DNA of 44,938 nt from Crocosphaera sp. (lineage in GTDB: Bacteria; Cyanobacteriota; Cyanobacteriia; Cyanobacteriales; Microcystaceae): contig JASJDW010000005.1 in assembly GCA_030064955.1 (NCBI GenBank), positions 1 to 44,938 on the forward strand. Reading direction: 5' to 3'. This document shows, in pieces, positions 7,750 through 15,393 of the stretch. Numbering within the stretch: the first letter of the stretch is position 1; each line of letters starts with the position of its first letter. Made by a program: the position numbers and the translations under genes. The notes beneath the pieces were generated by a model. It did no database searches, was not told where the DNA came from, and saw nothing but the letters and a program-made list of their open reading frames with translations.

Positions 7750-7766
7750 AGAATGATTATCATTCT
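7750..7766. promoter_or_regulatory. Zur/Fur-type operator, oxidoreductase-proximal
   Basis: AGAATGATTATCATTCT is a complete palindrome (AGAATGAT / ATCATTCT around T) matching Fur/Zur family boxes. It lies 15 bases before the GTG start of the divergent FAD enzyme and 52 bases from znuA, so it could control both directions. The two boxes are 25 bases apart centre to centre. Confidence 0.75.
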
Positions 7767-7781
7767 TGTTATTAATCTACA

Positions 7782-8993
7782 GTGGCACTACCAAATTATA
7801 TAGACCTAACGATTATTGGGGCAGGGGTTCAGGCTCTAACGTTAACTACCCACCTCTTACAAAAAAGCGCGAAGTATGATCATAAATTTTTAGTTTTCGA
7901 TCCCAGTCAAACTTGGATGAGTCAATGGCAGCAACAATTTGCAGCACAACAAATTCCTTCTTTGAGATCGCCGGCGGTTCATCACCCTGATCCCAATCCC
8001 CATCAATTAAGAACGTTTGCCGAACATAGACAAAATGAGTTATTTCCCCCTTATGATAGACCAGGAACAAAACTATTTAACGATTTCTGCAAGGAAGTCA
8101 TTCGTCGTTGGAAGTTAGCAGATAAGGTTTATCCAGCTAAAGTTATCCAGATTCTACCCATTAAACGCGCTTTACGTCCGCGATTTCAATTGGTTTTAGA
8201 TACGGGAGAAACTATTATTACCCGGAGAGTGGTAATAGCTACGGGAAGTGGGAAAATACAGTTTCCTGATTGGGTAGAGAAGATTACCTCAGATTACCCC
8301 TCAGAGAGATTGTGTCATTCTCAACAGGTAAATTTAAACGAACTTAACGTAACAGGAGAAAGGATTTTAATTGTTGGTGGTGGTTTAAGTAGCGGACATT
8401 TAGCCAAAGGTGCTATCAAACTGGGGGCGACTGTTATGTTAATGACCAGAAAACAATTACTTGAAAAAATCTTTGATGCCGATCCTGGTTGGTTGGGACC
8501 CAAATATCTCAAAGACTTTCACGCCGAAACTGATTGGTCTGTCCGTTACCAGCAAATACAGCAAGCTCGTAATGGTGGTTCAATAACTCCTGAAATGATG
8601 CTGCAATTAAGAAAGGCAGTCAAGCAAGGCACAATTATAATCAATGAATGCTGTCAAGTTAGGACTGCACAATGGCAAAATAATCTCTGGCAGGTTTATT
8701 GTGACGACGGAAGCCAACATCAATTTAACCGTATCTGGTTGGCTACTGGTACAAGCTTTAGTGCGATAGAACATCCTCTGTTGCAAGACGTACTTGAGGC
8801 TTATCCGACAGAAATAGTTAACGGTTTACCCATATTAGATAAACATTTACGTCTCCCCAAGTCTAACTTTTTTATTATGGGCGGTTTAGCTGCTTTACGC
8901 ATTGGCCCTGTTGCCAGAAATATTCATGGTGGGAAAATGGCTTGTCGACGTATTGTGCCAGCAATTGTTAAACCCAGTTTGGCCATTGGATAA
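7782..8993 (+). CDS. FAD/NAD(P)-binding oxidoreductase, putative zinc-regulated
   Basis: A 403-residue flavoprotein. The FAD dinucleotide motif is LTIIGAGVQAL at residues 9-19. A second Rossmann motif, ILIVGGGLSSGHLAKGA, lies near residue 190, and VVIATGSGK and WLATGTSF are the usual ATG motifs of flavin monooxygenase-like folds. It resembles lysine/ornithine N-monooxygenase-like proteins, but the substrate is unknown. The start is GTG: an in-frame stop lies three codons upstream and there is no earlier start. No clear ribosome site is present because the Zur-like palindrome ends 15 bases before the start. The position opposite znuA suggests expression under zinc limitation. Confidence 0.75.
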   Translation: MALPNYIDLTIIGAGVQALTLTTHLLQKSAKYDHKFLVFDPSQTWMSQWQQQFAAQQIPSLRSPAVHHPDPNPHQLRTFAEHRQNELFPPYDRPGTKLFNDFCKEVIRRWKLADKVYPAKVIQILPIKRALRPRFQLVLDTGETIITRRVVIATGSGKIQFPDWVEKITSDYPSERLCHSQQVNLNELNVTGERILIVGGGLSSGHLAKGAIKLGATVMLMTRKQLLEKIFDADPGWLGPKYLKDFHAETDWSVRYQQIQQARNGGSITPEMMLQLRKAVKQGTIIINECCQVRTAQWQNNLWQVYCDDGSQHQFNRIWLATGTSFSAIEHPLLQDVLEAYPTEIVNGLPILDKHLRLPKSNFFIMGGLAALRIGPVARNIHGGKMACRRIVPAIVKPSLAIG

Positions 8994-9050
8994 TTTTTTC
9001 GTTCAAGAAGCGATTCTGAGGCTAGCCCACTCTTGATTCAACAGAGTGCG

Positions 9051-9142
9051 ATTCTCGCAACGAGTGAGGTACACCTAGATTTTATTTTTTATTCCCTGTT
9101 CCCTAATAGTAAAAACTTCTGTACCTCACAAAACGCGAGAAC
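9051..9142. repeat. Inverted repeat pair around a 46-bp centre
   Basis: ATTCTCGCAACGAGTGAGG... at 9051-9073 (ending GTGAGGTACA) is mirrored by TGTACCTCACAAAACGCGAG at 9120-9142. The inner ten bases are perfectly complementary, the outer ones partly. It lies after the oxidoreductase gene. It could be a large terminator-like hairpin or the ends of a small mobile element; there is no T-run directly after the right arm. Confidence 0.5.
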
Positions 9143-9224
9143 TACTATCTGTTGTACTATTTAACTAAATAGATTTAGCCATTACCCTAAAATACCCGTG
9201 AGTAAAACTAAAGCAGACGATATT

Positions 9225-9758
9225 TGTCAGGTAATTTGTTAATATTGCTCCAGTCCATAAAAAAAGTGCCATTCGGGTAAATGACACTTAATCTGTTAAT
9301 TTCCTGGAAAATGACAGTCAATTTGTTAATAAGATGAGTAATAACTTTTGTAAGAGATTGATGTTATGATCAGTCTATAAAGTTCATCATATAACTGAAC
9401 TTCCCCATAGAAAAATTGCTGAAAGCCTTACCTAGAGGTAGTTATAGCAATTTTTGGACTACCCGTTACTGGGTACAATTCACTCTGAAGCTTAACTGGA
9501 GCGTGTTTTGAGCGGTGCAGCCGCACTCGCTCCCGCGAGACCGCACCTATGATCTAAATGATACAGCGATCGCAGCCATAGAGCAACCCCTGACATGGAC
9601 ACAGAACTTATATACTACCTGCTTTATTCCTTTTAAAATAAGGCTTTCAGCGATTTTAAGATCAAACGTACGGGGGAAGTTCAGATATAAAGGTTTCAGA
9701 CTTAAATATTTTCGACGACACTATTTTGTTAAGACAACAGATAATTAGTTAATGTACA
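9225..9758 (-). mobile_element. Orphan end of a Tn7-like (CAST-type) transposon, interrupted
   Basis: Five repeats of about 19 bases share the form TGACAnnnAATnTGTTAAT: 9225-9243, 9282-9300, 9312-9330, 9716-9733 (one base shorter, more diverged) and 9735-9753. The last runs directly into TGTACA at 9753-9758. Read on the minus strand the end begins TGTACATTAACTAATTATCT, very like my recollection of the ends of cyanobacterial type V-K CAST elements, where TnsB binds such repeats. The element body would extend toward lower coordinates, but no tns, cas12k or CRISPR sequence is present there, so this is a relic. A 300-bp inverted-repeat element sits between repeats three and four. Confidence 0.5.
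9390..9689. mobile_element. MITE-like 300-bp element with terminal inverted repeats
   Basis: The left end (TATAACTGAACTTCCCC at 9390-9406, then ATTGCTGAAAGCCTTA at 9415-9430) is the reverse complement, with one mismatch in each block, of the right end (TAAGGCTTTCAGCGAT at 9640-9655, then GGGGAAGTTCAGATATA at 9673-9689). The inside has short hairpins (for example AAAAATTGCT/AGCAATTTTT near 9411-9455 and GAGCGGTGC/GCACTCGCTC near 9508-9531) and no credible gene. Length, terminal repeats and lack of coding capacity fit a miniature element mobilised in trans. The exact ends and target duplication are uncertain; TATA or ATA flanks both sides. Confidence 0.65.
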
Positions 9759-9789
9759 TATGGTGATTAGGTTTGTTAAACGGGCGATA

Positions 9790-9916
9790 TTCAGAACGTT
9801 TCTGAATAGTGTAACTATGGGGTATGTTATCCCGAAGGTTTTGGGCTATCATACGAAATTGTGCGGAAAGTTTCTGAATAATATCCTCTATAAGGTGAAT
9901 ATCCAGAAAGTTTCTG
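9790..9916. repeat. Three short palindromic GTTTCTG repeats
   Basis: TTCAGAACGTTTCTGAA (9790-9806), GGAAAGTTTCTGAATAAT (9865-9882) and CCAGAAAGTTTCTG (9903-9916) share a CAGAAA/TTTCTG core; the first and third are near-palindromes. They lie in non-coding DNA just outside the transposon end. The rest of 9759-10193 shows nothing else I can interpret. Confidence 0.35.
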
Positions 9917-10193
9917 TTTTTTGTTCCATAAGCGTTAGCTATCTAGGAAATGTTGGTCTAATAAATAGTTAGACTGATTATGAAGTCCTTAAATTGTCAT
10001 TATTTTGAAATGAGGTTTATGGCAGGGTACGCCACGCGAGGCTAATGTATTCCAACCCAAGTATTATGTGGCGAGAGTGTCATATATTGAATCGAACAAC
10101 AATTTATTAAGTTAACTTTTTTTCTGGGGGATATTCGGTTTAGTATTGATAAAATCTAGGTTTCTATTGCTTATTAGCTAAAAAATATCTGTC

Positions 10194-11678
10194 ATGTCAA
10201 AGACTCCATTGTCTAAAAATAAGCTTTCATTTCCTTATTGTTTGCCTGTAAATATATGTGCGATTATAATTACAATTATTATATTATGTGCCTCTGTTGC
10301 ATATTCCAAAGAGTTGAAGAATGAAAAAGCTGCTCCCCAAAATAGCCCAACACATATTGTTGCAGAAACGCCTGAGATAGAGCGACTCAAAAAATTAGTT
10401 GAATTTGAAGTTGCAGAAGAAGCTAAGAAACAAGTTGTGTCATGGGCTCAATGGATCATAGCACCACTTGCATTTGCTTTAGCAGCTTTGGGAGTCAAGA
10501 CATATTGTGATGTGCAAACATGGTTAAAAAAAGCTCTAAAAAATTTTCAGCAAGATTCTGCTAATTCCACCAGGGAAGCAATTGACAATTTTAACAAAGC
10601 CTTAGAAAAAGCCCAAGAAGATTTTAATAATGCAAGTAGGGAGGCAATTAATAAATTTAACTATGAGTCTAAACAAGCATTGGACAATATAAACGATAAA
10701 GCTAGGCAAGCTTCGGAAGTTATAGATCAACAGACCAGCAAGGTGAGAGTTTTTGCTGAAGAGAATATCGGTATTATTGGTTATATGGCAGCACCATTTA
10801 CTAGAAAAACTAAGAGTTATTTATGCCGCATGATTTATGATGCTAAAAATAAGATTGGGTTACCAGGGGAATTAGTTCGATCTGAAGGAGACAACCCATC
10901 TGATGATAAGGACGTTAATGAATTATACGATTTACTTGGTATTGCTCACAAATTCTTTCTAGACGTTTTTGATTGCGATATATCCCAAGGTTCTGATCTC
11001 ATTGCAACAGTTCACTACGGTAAATCTTATAATAATGCCTACTGGAATGGCAAACAATTAGTTATGGGGGATGGTGATGGGGAATTATTTCAAACATTTA
11101 TACTCTTGGAAATTGTTGTTCATGAACTTAGTTTTAGATTGAGACAAAATTTTATTTTTCAGGGGGAGGCTGGTTCTTTGAGCTGTCATCTGGCGGATGT
11201 TTTTGGTGTCCTTGCAGTCCAGTGGACTAAAGATCAGACAGTTGGAGATGCAGATTGGCTTATTGCTAAAGGCGTGCTGACATCATCAGTTTCGAGACGA
11301 GCTTTACGTGATATGCGAGAACCCGGTACAGCCTATGATGATCCTGTTTTGGGAAAAGATCCGCAACCAGATAATTACAACAAGCTCTACAAAGAGTCGG
11401 CTAATCTTGGAGGCGTGTATATCAATTCTGGAATTCCCAATCGGGCCTTTTACTTGGCGGCGACGGCAATGGGTGGGTATGCGTGGGAGAAGGCTGGCAA
11501 GATCTGGTATGAAAGTGCAATGCGAATACAGAGGAAAAATTCCAGCCCCAGTTTCCTTGAATTTGCTCAGGAGACCTATAGAGTTGCAGGATCTAAGTAT
11601 GGCAAGGGAAGTAGTGAACAAGAGGCAGTAAATTCTGGATGGGAATCTGTGGGACTGGTCATTCCACTCGATCCGTAA
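10194..11678 (+). CDS. Membrane-anchored, coiled-coil M4 (thermolysin-fold) pseudopeptidase
   Basis: A 494-residue protein with a signal peptide or anchor at residues 18-38, a second hydrophobic helix at about 84-102 and an Ala/Lys/Glu-rich coiled coil at about 105-188. From about 195 it is a thermolysin (M4) domain: MGDGDG at 291-296, then VVHELSFRL, GSLSCHLADVFG and GGVYINSGIPNRAFYLAA. The zinc and catalytic residues are altered: HExxH reads HELSF (His310, Glu311 kept, second His is Phe314), the NE zinc ligand is Ser330-Cys331, and the transition-state His231 equivalent is Tyr409. Proteolysis is therefore unlikely; a binding or scaffold role is more plausible. It ends convergently with the AAA+ gene downstream, across a RelE-like fragment. 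Confidence 0.85.
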   Translation: MSKTPLSKNKLSFPYCLPVNICAIIITIIILCASVAYSKELKNEKAAPQNSPTHIVAETPEIERLKKLVEFEVAEEAKKQVVSWAQWIIAPLAFALAALGVKTYCDVQTWLKKALKNFQQDSANSTREAIDNFNKALEKAQEDFNNASREAINKFNYESKQALDNINDKARQASEVIDQQTSKVRVFAEENIGIIGYMAAPFTRKTKSYLCRMIYDAKNKIGLPGELVRSEGDNPSDDKDVNELYDLLGIAHKFFLDVFDCDISQGSDLIATVHYGKSYNNAYWNGKQLVMGDGDGELFQTFILLEIVVHELSFRLRQNFIFQGEAGSLSCHLADVFGVLAVQWTKDQTVGDADWLIAKGVLTSSVSRRALRDMREPGTAYDDPVLGKDPQPDNYNKLYKESANLGGVYINSGIPNRAFYLAATAMGGYAWEKAGKIWYESAMRIQRKNSSPSFLEFAQETYRVAGSKYGKGSSEQEAVNSGWESVGLVIPLDP

Positions 11679-11765
11679 AAAATAAGATCATCTCAAAAAC
11701 AATTTAGCAACCACACCTCTTCAACTAATTACTCACGCTTACCTAGACAGGGTTTACACTGATAA

Positions 11766-11867
11766 GCCTTCAACAATTCGATTAAGGGAAAGGGTGATTT
11801 TTATAGAATTAGAATCGGAGAATATCGTATTGGAATAAAAGTTAATGATGATCCTATATTTGATTAA
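11766..11867 (+). pseudogene. RelE/ParE-type toxin remnant (C-terminal part)
   Basis: The frame containing SIKGKGDFYRIRIGEYRIGI and then KVNDDPIFD-stop (11865-11867) matches the C-terminal half of RelE/ParE toxins (KGxxDxYRIRxGxYRIxY...). Upstream of about 11766 the frame has no start or N-terminal helices, and the final strand (VxxRxxxY) is missing, so it is broken at both ends. No antitoxin accompanies it. Confidence 0.6.
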
Positions 11868-11896
11868 GATTTATGATTTTTTTCTACTTCTTCAGT

Positions 11897-11924
11897 ATTA
11901 ATTATTAATTATTAATTATTAATT
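11897..11924. repeat. Heptanucleotide repeat (ATTAATT)x4
   Basis: Four exact copies of ATTAATT in a row run across the stop codon of the AAA+ gene on the minus strand, encoding its last residues (LIINN). Slippage here would alter the C-terminus. Confidence 0.8.
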
Positions 11925-13083
11925 GATCAACATCTTCAGGTAATATTTGCTGCATAGTGTAACCATTGACATCAGGAATAGTAACTAAACGATTTGCTTG
12001 TTTTTCAATGGTCTTTTCAAACATATTTCTTACCAAACGTCCATTACCAAAACTTTTATCTCGATGGTCATACAATTCTTTAAATCGGGTTAATAATACT
12101 TCTTTGGCTGCTTGTGTTACAGTGTAACGATGTTGATGACAAAAAAGATCAAAAATTGCTAATAATTCTTGTGGTGTATAATCTTCAAAATAAAAATAAC
12201 GGCTAAAACGAGATTTTAAACCAGGATTAGAATTAATAAAGCGGGTCATTTCATCCCCATAACCGGCAACAATAACAACCAACCTATCTCGGTAATCTTC
12301 CATTCTTTTTAATAACATATCAATTGCTTCTTGACCGAAATCATTTCCAGGATCGATAGGTTTTAGGGTATAAGCTTCATCGATAAATAAAACTCCGTCT
12401 AACGCAGAATCAACTAATTCGTCAACTCTTTGTGCGGTTTGTCCTACATATCCTGCTACCATTCCTGATCTGTCAGTTTCAATTAAATGACCTTTTTTAA
12501 GGATACCTAATTGTTGATAAATTTGCCCCATTAACCTGGCAACAGTTGTTTTTCCTGTTCCTGGGGAACCACAAAAAACTGAATGTAAGGTAATAGGAAC
12601 GGGTTGTAACCCTTGTTTTTCTCGTAACTTTTGAATTTTGAGAAAATTGATATACTGACGAACTTCATCTTTTAAATGGTTTAGGCCAATGAGTTTATCT
12701 AATTCTTTTAATTGTTCTTCAACAGTAGAAGGAGAATAATTAGGGGATGGGTATTTTTTTTGTAACTCTTGTTGTTTAACTTGTTCTCGATCAAATTGAA
12801 TTTGCTGTTTTCGTCTTTCTTCTCTTTTAATTTCTTGTTGTTGCAGGCGTTTTCTTTCTGCTTGAAGTTCTTGTCTGCGTCTAATTTCAGCCCGTAACTT
12901 AGCTTTTTCTCGTTCTAATTCTCGTTGTTTTTTCTGAAGTAATTTATAGTCTTCTTCTTGTTGAACTAAACGGCGATCGCGTTCCATTTCTTGTTGTCGT
13001 TTAGTCTCTTTTTGCTGTTCTTGTTGTCTAATTTTTTCTAAGTCTTGTTTAATTTTATCATTATAATTGGGAAAATCTGACAT
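11905..13083 (-). CDS. CbbX/SpoVK-type AAA+ ATPase with N-terminal coiled coil
   Basis: A 392-residue protein. Residues 8-115 form a long, highly charged coiled coil of Gln, Glu, Lys and Arg. The AAA+ domain follows: Walker A GSPGTGKT at 172-179, pore loop GYVGQT at 211-216, Walker B VLFIDEAY at 231-238, sensor VIVAGYGDEM and arginine finger in GLKSRFSRY near 292. The core resembles CbbX (the red-type Rubisco activase) and SpoVK proteins, but the coiled coil replaces the CbbX N-terminus and no Rubisco genes are adjacent. A remodelling role with an unknown client is inferred. It is convergent with the M4 pseudopeptidase gene. Confidence 0.85.
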   Translation of the reverse strand: MSDFPNYNDKIKQDLEKIRQQEQQKETKRQQEMERDRRLVQQEEDYKLLQKKQRELEREKAKLRAEIRRRQELQAERKRLQQQEIKREERRKQQIQFDREQVKQQELQKKYPSPNYSPSTVEEQLKELDKLIGLNHLKDEVRQYINFLKIQKLREKQGLQPVPITLHSVFCGSPGTGKTTVARLMGQIYQQLGILKKGHLIETDRSGMVAGYVGQTAQRVDELVDSALDGVLFIDEAYTLKPIDPGNDFGQEAIDMLLKRMEDYRDRLVVIVAGYGDEMTRFINSNPGLKSRFSRYFYFEDYTPQELLAIFDLFCHQHRYTVTQAAKEVLLTRFKELYDHRDKSFGNGRLVRNMFEKTIEKQANRLVTIPDVNGYTMQQILPEDVDQLIINN

Positions 13084-13232
13084 TTATTTAACTCCAAATC
13101 CTTAAATTAGATTATCAGGTTTTTAATCATAAAAATTTTCTAAATTTTTTCTCTATTTCTGATTAAGTTTTACCCCCAATCCCTAGACATTCGATACACT
13201 ATACGGGAGTGTATGTAAGTATTGTTCATAAT

Positions 13233-13691
13233 ATGACCTATTTGTGTGATAAAGTGTCCTCTCGTCCTTTAATGATCGCTTTATTTTCCCTAATGTTGAG
13301 TCTGACTGCTTTTCCAGTACGAGGACAGCAAGGAATTTATAACCCTATTCCCATTAAATCTAACGGAGAAATTGCGGATCGTCTTTCAGATCAAGATATT
13401 CCTACAGGAGAAGGGGGATTTGCTAAAGATTATTGGGTAGAGTTACAAAAAGGGGATCAAGTCGCGATCGATCTCACCTCTGATGAGTTTGATAGTGTGA
13501 TTTTGCTGTTAGGGGCCGATGGTGCAACCATTGCTGAAAATGACGACGGTCCTGATGGTAGCACTAACTCTTTATTATTTTCTCGTATTACTGAAACTGG
13601 TCGCTATATCATCCGTGTTCGTGCTTTTGGGGAAACAGGGGGTGGAAATTTCCGTCTGAACGTTACTCGTTTACGCCCTGTAAATCGATAA
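13233..13691 (+). CDS. Secreted PPC-domain protein
   Basis: From ATG 13233 the product is 152 residues with a signal peptide (MIALFSLMLSLTAFPVRGQ, probable cleavage after RGQ) and a single beta-sandwich domain. The pattern YWVELQKGDQVAIDL, DSVILLLGADGATIAENDDG and GRYIIRVRAFGETGGGNFRL is that of the bacterial pre-peptidase C-terminal (PPC) domain, with an acidic Asp-rich loop that may bind calcium. A GTG at 13209 would add eight residues; I prefer the ATG because the signal peptide is then shorter. No peptidase is attached. The 3' end overlaps cobS by 21 bases, tail to tail. Confidence 0.75.
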   Translation: MTYLCDKVSSRPLMIALFSLMLSLTAFPVRGQQGIYNPIPIKSNGEIADRLSDQDIPTGEGGFAKDYWVELQKGDQVAIDLTSDEFDSVILLLGADGATIAENDDGPDGSTNSLLFSRITETGRYIIRVRAFGETGGGNFRLNVTRLRPVNR

Positions 13692-14453
13692 TAGACACAA
13701 AATAAACGCTTCAGTCCATTCTACCACGGCACCATAGGTGTCCCCGGTATGACCCCCGAACCGATGATTGAACCAAGCAGCAACCCCTAATGCGATCGCC
13801 ATTCCTATCCCTGTTACCATTAACCCTAACTTCCATTGATCGGAGTTTAGTGCTATGAATACCCCAGTTATCCCCCATAAACCCATTAATCCCCCTAACA
13901 CATCTTGGGGAACTTTGAGGTATTGTTTATGAAAAGCTCCTTTTCCTGTGGGTTTAAGATAGGGATAAAAGGCGATCGCATTCACTTGTCCCCATCGTCC
14001 CCAACCATAAGCAACCATTAAACTCCAATCACGATGGTCAGAAATGGCACTCAAAGCAATGATTTTCAACAAAATGACCATTACCCCAGCCATTACCCCA
14101 AAAGCCCCTGTAACGCTATCCTGCATCACTTGCAAGCGTTTTTGAGAGTCACTAACCCCTAAACCATCGGCACTATCCATGACTCCATCTAAGTGTAATC
14201 CGCCGGTTATATAAATCCCTAAACCAATTATCAAAGCACTTCGTACGGTTACGGGAAATCCGATCCAGTTTAATAATATATCGCCTATTCCTAAAAGTCC
14301 TCCTATTCCCAAGCCAATGATTGGAGACCAATGGGCGATGGATTGAAAATTTTTCGGCCAGTGATTCGGTAAAGGAATAATGGTATAAAAAGTGATAGCC
14401 CCCAATAAGGATGTAAAAAAATTTCTCAAGTTGTTATAAATTTTATGGAACAT
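13671..14453 (-). CDS. cobS: Adenosylcobinamide-GDP ribazoletransferase (cobalamin synthase)
   Basis: A 260-residue polytopic membrane protein of the CobS/CobV family, which joins adenosylcobinamide-GDP and alpha-ribazole in the last steps of B12 or pseudo-B12 synthesis. The signature GGLHLDGVMDSADGLG with its acidic residues binds the metal and nucleotide, and TGAFGVMAG, GRWGQV and FNHRFGGHTGDTYGA are the other family motifs. Its length is usual for the family. No cobalamin riboswitch could be found upstream. No other cobalamin gene is adjacent, and the gene converges on the PPC-domain gene with a 21-base overlap. Confidence 0.93.
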   Translation of the reverse strand: MFHKIYNNLRNFFTSLLGAITFYTIIPLPNHWPKNFQSIAHWSPIIGLGIGGLLGIGDILLNWIGFPVTVRSALIIGLGIYITGGLHLDGVMDSADGLGVSDSQKRLQVMQDSVTGAFGVMAGVMVILLKIIALSAISDHRDWSLMVAYGWGRWGQVNAIAFYPYLKPTGKGAFHKQYLKVPQDVLGGLMGLWGITGVFIALNSDQWKLGLMVTGIGMAIALGVAAWFNHRFGGHTGDTYGAVVEWTEAFILCLLSIYRA

Positions 14454-14822
14454 TGAATATTTAAGTACCTATATGTAGAAAGTTTAAAATCCCCAAATTA
14501 ATCCCTATCTTCTAAGAGTTTAAGAAAGGGTTAGAGAATATTGCGGTAACATAATGTTATATGGCGATTGGCCTTGGGTCATTTTGAATAGCCTTGCTAA
14601 TTGGAGCGATGCCTTAACCTCATGGCCGAGATCCCTAAATTTATTGAGTCTAATCATGCTAAAAGACAACAAACCCAGGATGTCACATAGCATTGGTTGA
14701 AAGTCGTCAGCAAAATTGTTTCTCTACTCCCACTTAGAGAGAAAAGCTTATCTAACCCTATCTTTTCACTCCTAACAGTCTTTAGACTACCTACCAATTG
14801 TTGTGCTTTCAGGCAATTTCTT
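14454..14822. other. 369-bp intergenic region without a recognisable feature
   Basis: The stretch between the divergent cobS and the conserved hypothetical gene has short open frames on both strands but none with a start site, family pattern or ribosome site that I trust. I checked the minus strand for a cobalamin riboswitch B12-box and saw none. It presumably holds both promoters. Confidence 0.4.
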
Positions 14823-15278
14823 ATGAGTCACCATCAGCCCTCACACTCGTTCCCTGCTCCCTGTATTATTGATTTTGGGATTATTGTTAATGCTGAAGAC
14901 ATGAAACGTATTCTTAATGATCTCGGAAGAGTTCATTACATTCATACCCTCGACGGACACCTAGAAAGTGAAGGGGAAGGATGGATAGTTGAAGTGTTTA
15001 ATGATCCCCATCAAGCAACGATTGTTGTTAATCGTTCTTTGTATCTTAATGTTCAAAGCTTCGATTATTTACAACTTCAACGTTCCCAAAAGCAAGAAGC
15101 TTATTTTGATTTGATTCAGGATCGTCGTCGTTTACGTTTGATTCCCATTACCTATGCTTCTCCGATTCCTGAGAGTAATTCTAACCTAGATGCTGCTACT
15201 TTGGAGGCTATGGTTACTCAAGTTTTAGCAGCCAAATGGGATATGCAGTTAGATGATGAGGATGATTGTCCTTTTTAG
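14823..15278 (+). CDS. Conserved cyanobacterial hypothetical protein
   Basis: A 151-residue protein from ATG 14823 (MSHHQPSHSFPAPCIIDFG). The frame is open further upstream to 14697, but the extra sequence looks like non-coding DNA, and the ATG gives a start just before the compact domain. It contains NAEDMKRILNDLGRVHYIHT, a FNDPHQATIVVNRSLYLNV strand pair and a final acidic tail (DMQLDDEDDCPF). The pattern is familiar from conserved cyanobacterial proteins without assigned function. A strong terminator follows at 15307. Confidence 0.6.
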   Translation: MSHHQPSHSFPAPCIIDFGIIVNAEDMKRILNDLGRVHYIHTLDGHLESEGEGWIVEVFNDPHQATIVVNRSLYLNVQSFDYLQLQRSQKQEAYFDLIQDRRRLRLIPITYASPIPESNSNLDAATLEAMVTQVLAAKWDMQLDDEDDCPF

Positions 15279-15306
15279 GGTTTTTGCTCAAAATTTCTTC
15301 TTTTAT

Positions 15307-15346
15307 AAAGGGCTTCTCCTAGAATAAAGGTGGAAGCCCTTTGTTT
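15307..15346 (+). terminator. Rho-independent terminator
   Basis: AAAGGGCTTC (15307-15316) pairs with GAAGCCCTTT (15333-15342), a 10-bp stem with a 16-base loop, followed by a short T-rich tail. It ends the conserved hypothetical gene 28 bases after its stop. Confidence 0.8.
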
Positions 15347-15393
15347 CTATAAAAATATTCTTAAAATGTCTAAACACCTCCTCAATATACTAT

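Noticed and set aside
9515-9972. Two open frames (9515-9748 and 9760-9972)
   Set aside because: They cross the inverted repeat, the 19-bp repeats and the TGTACA terminus and have no protein-like composition.
14454-14700. Cobalamin riboswitch upstream of cobS
   Set aside because: The minus strand lacks the conserved B12-box and the pseudoknot pattern.
14560-14700. Possible transposase remnant in both strands of the cobS upstream region
   Set aside because: Short open frames without a recognisable family motif; not enough to support a call.
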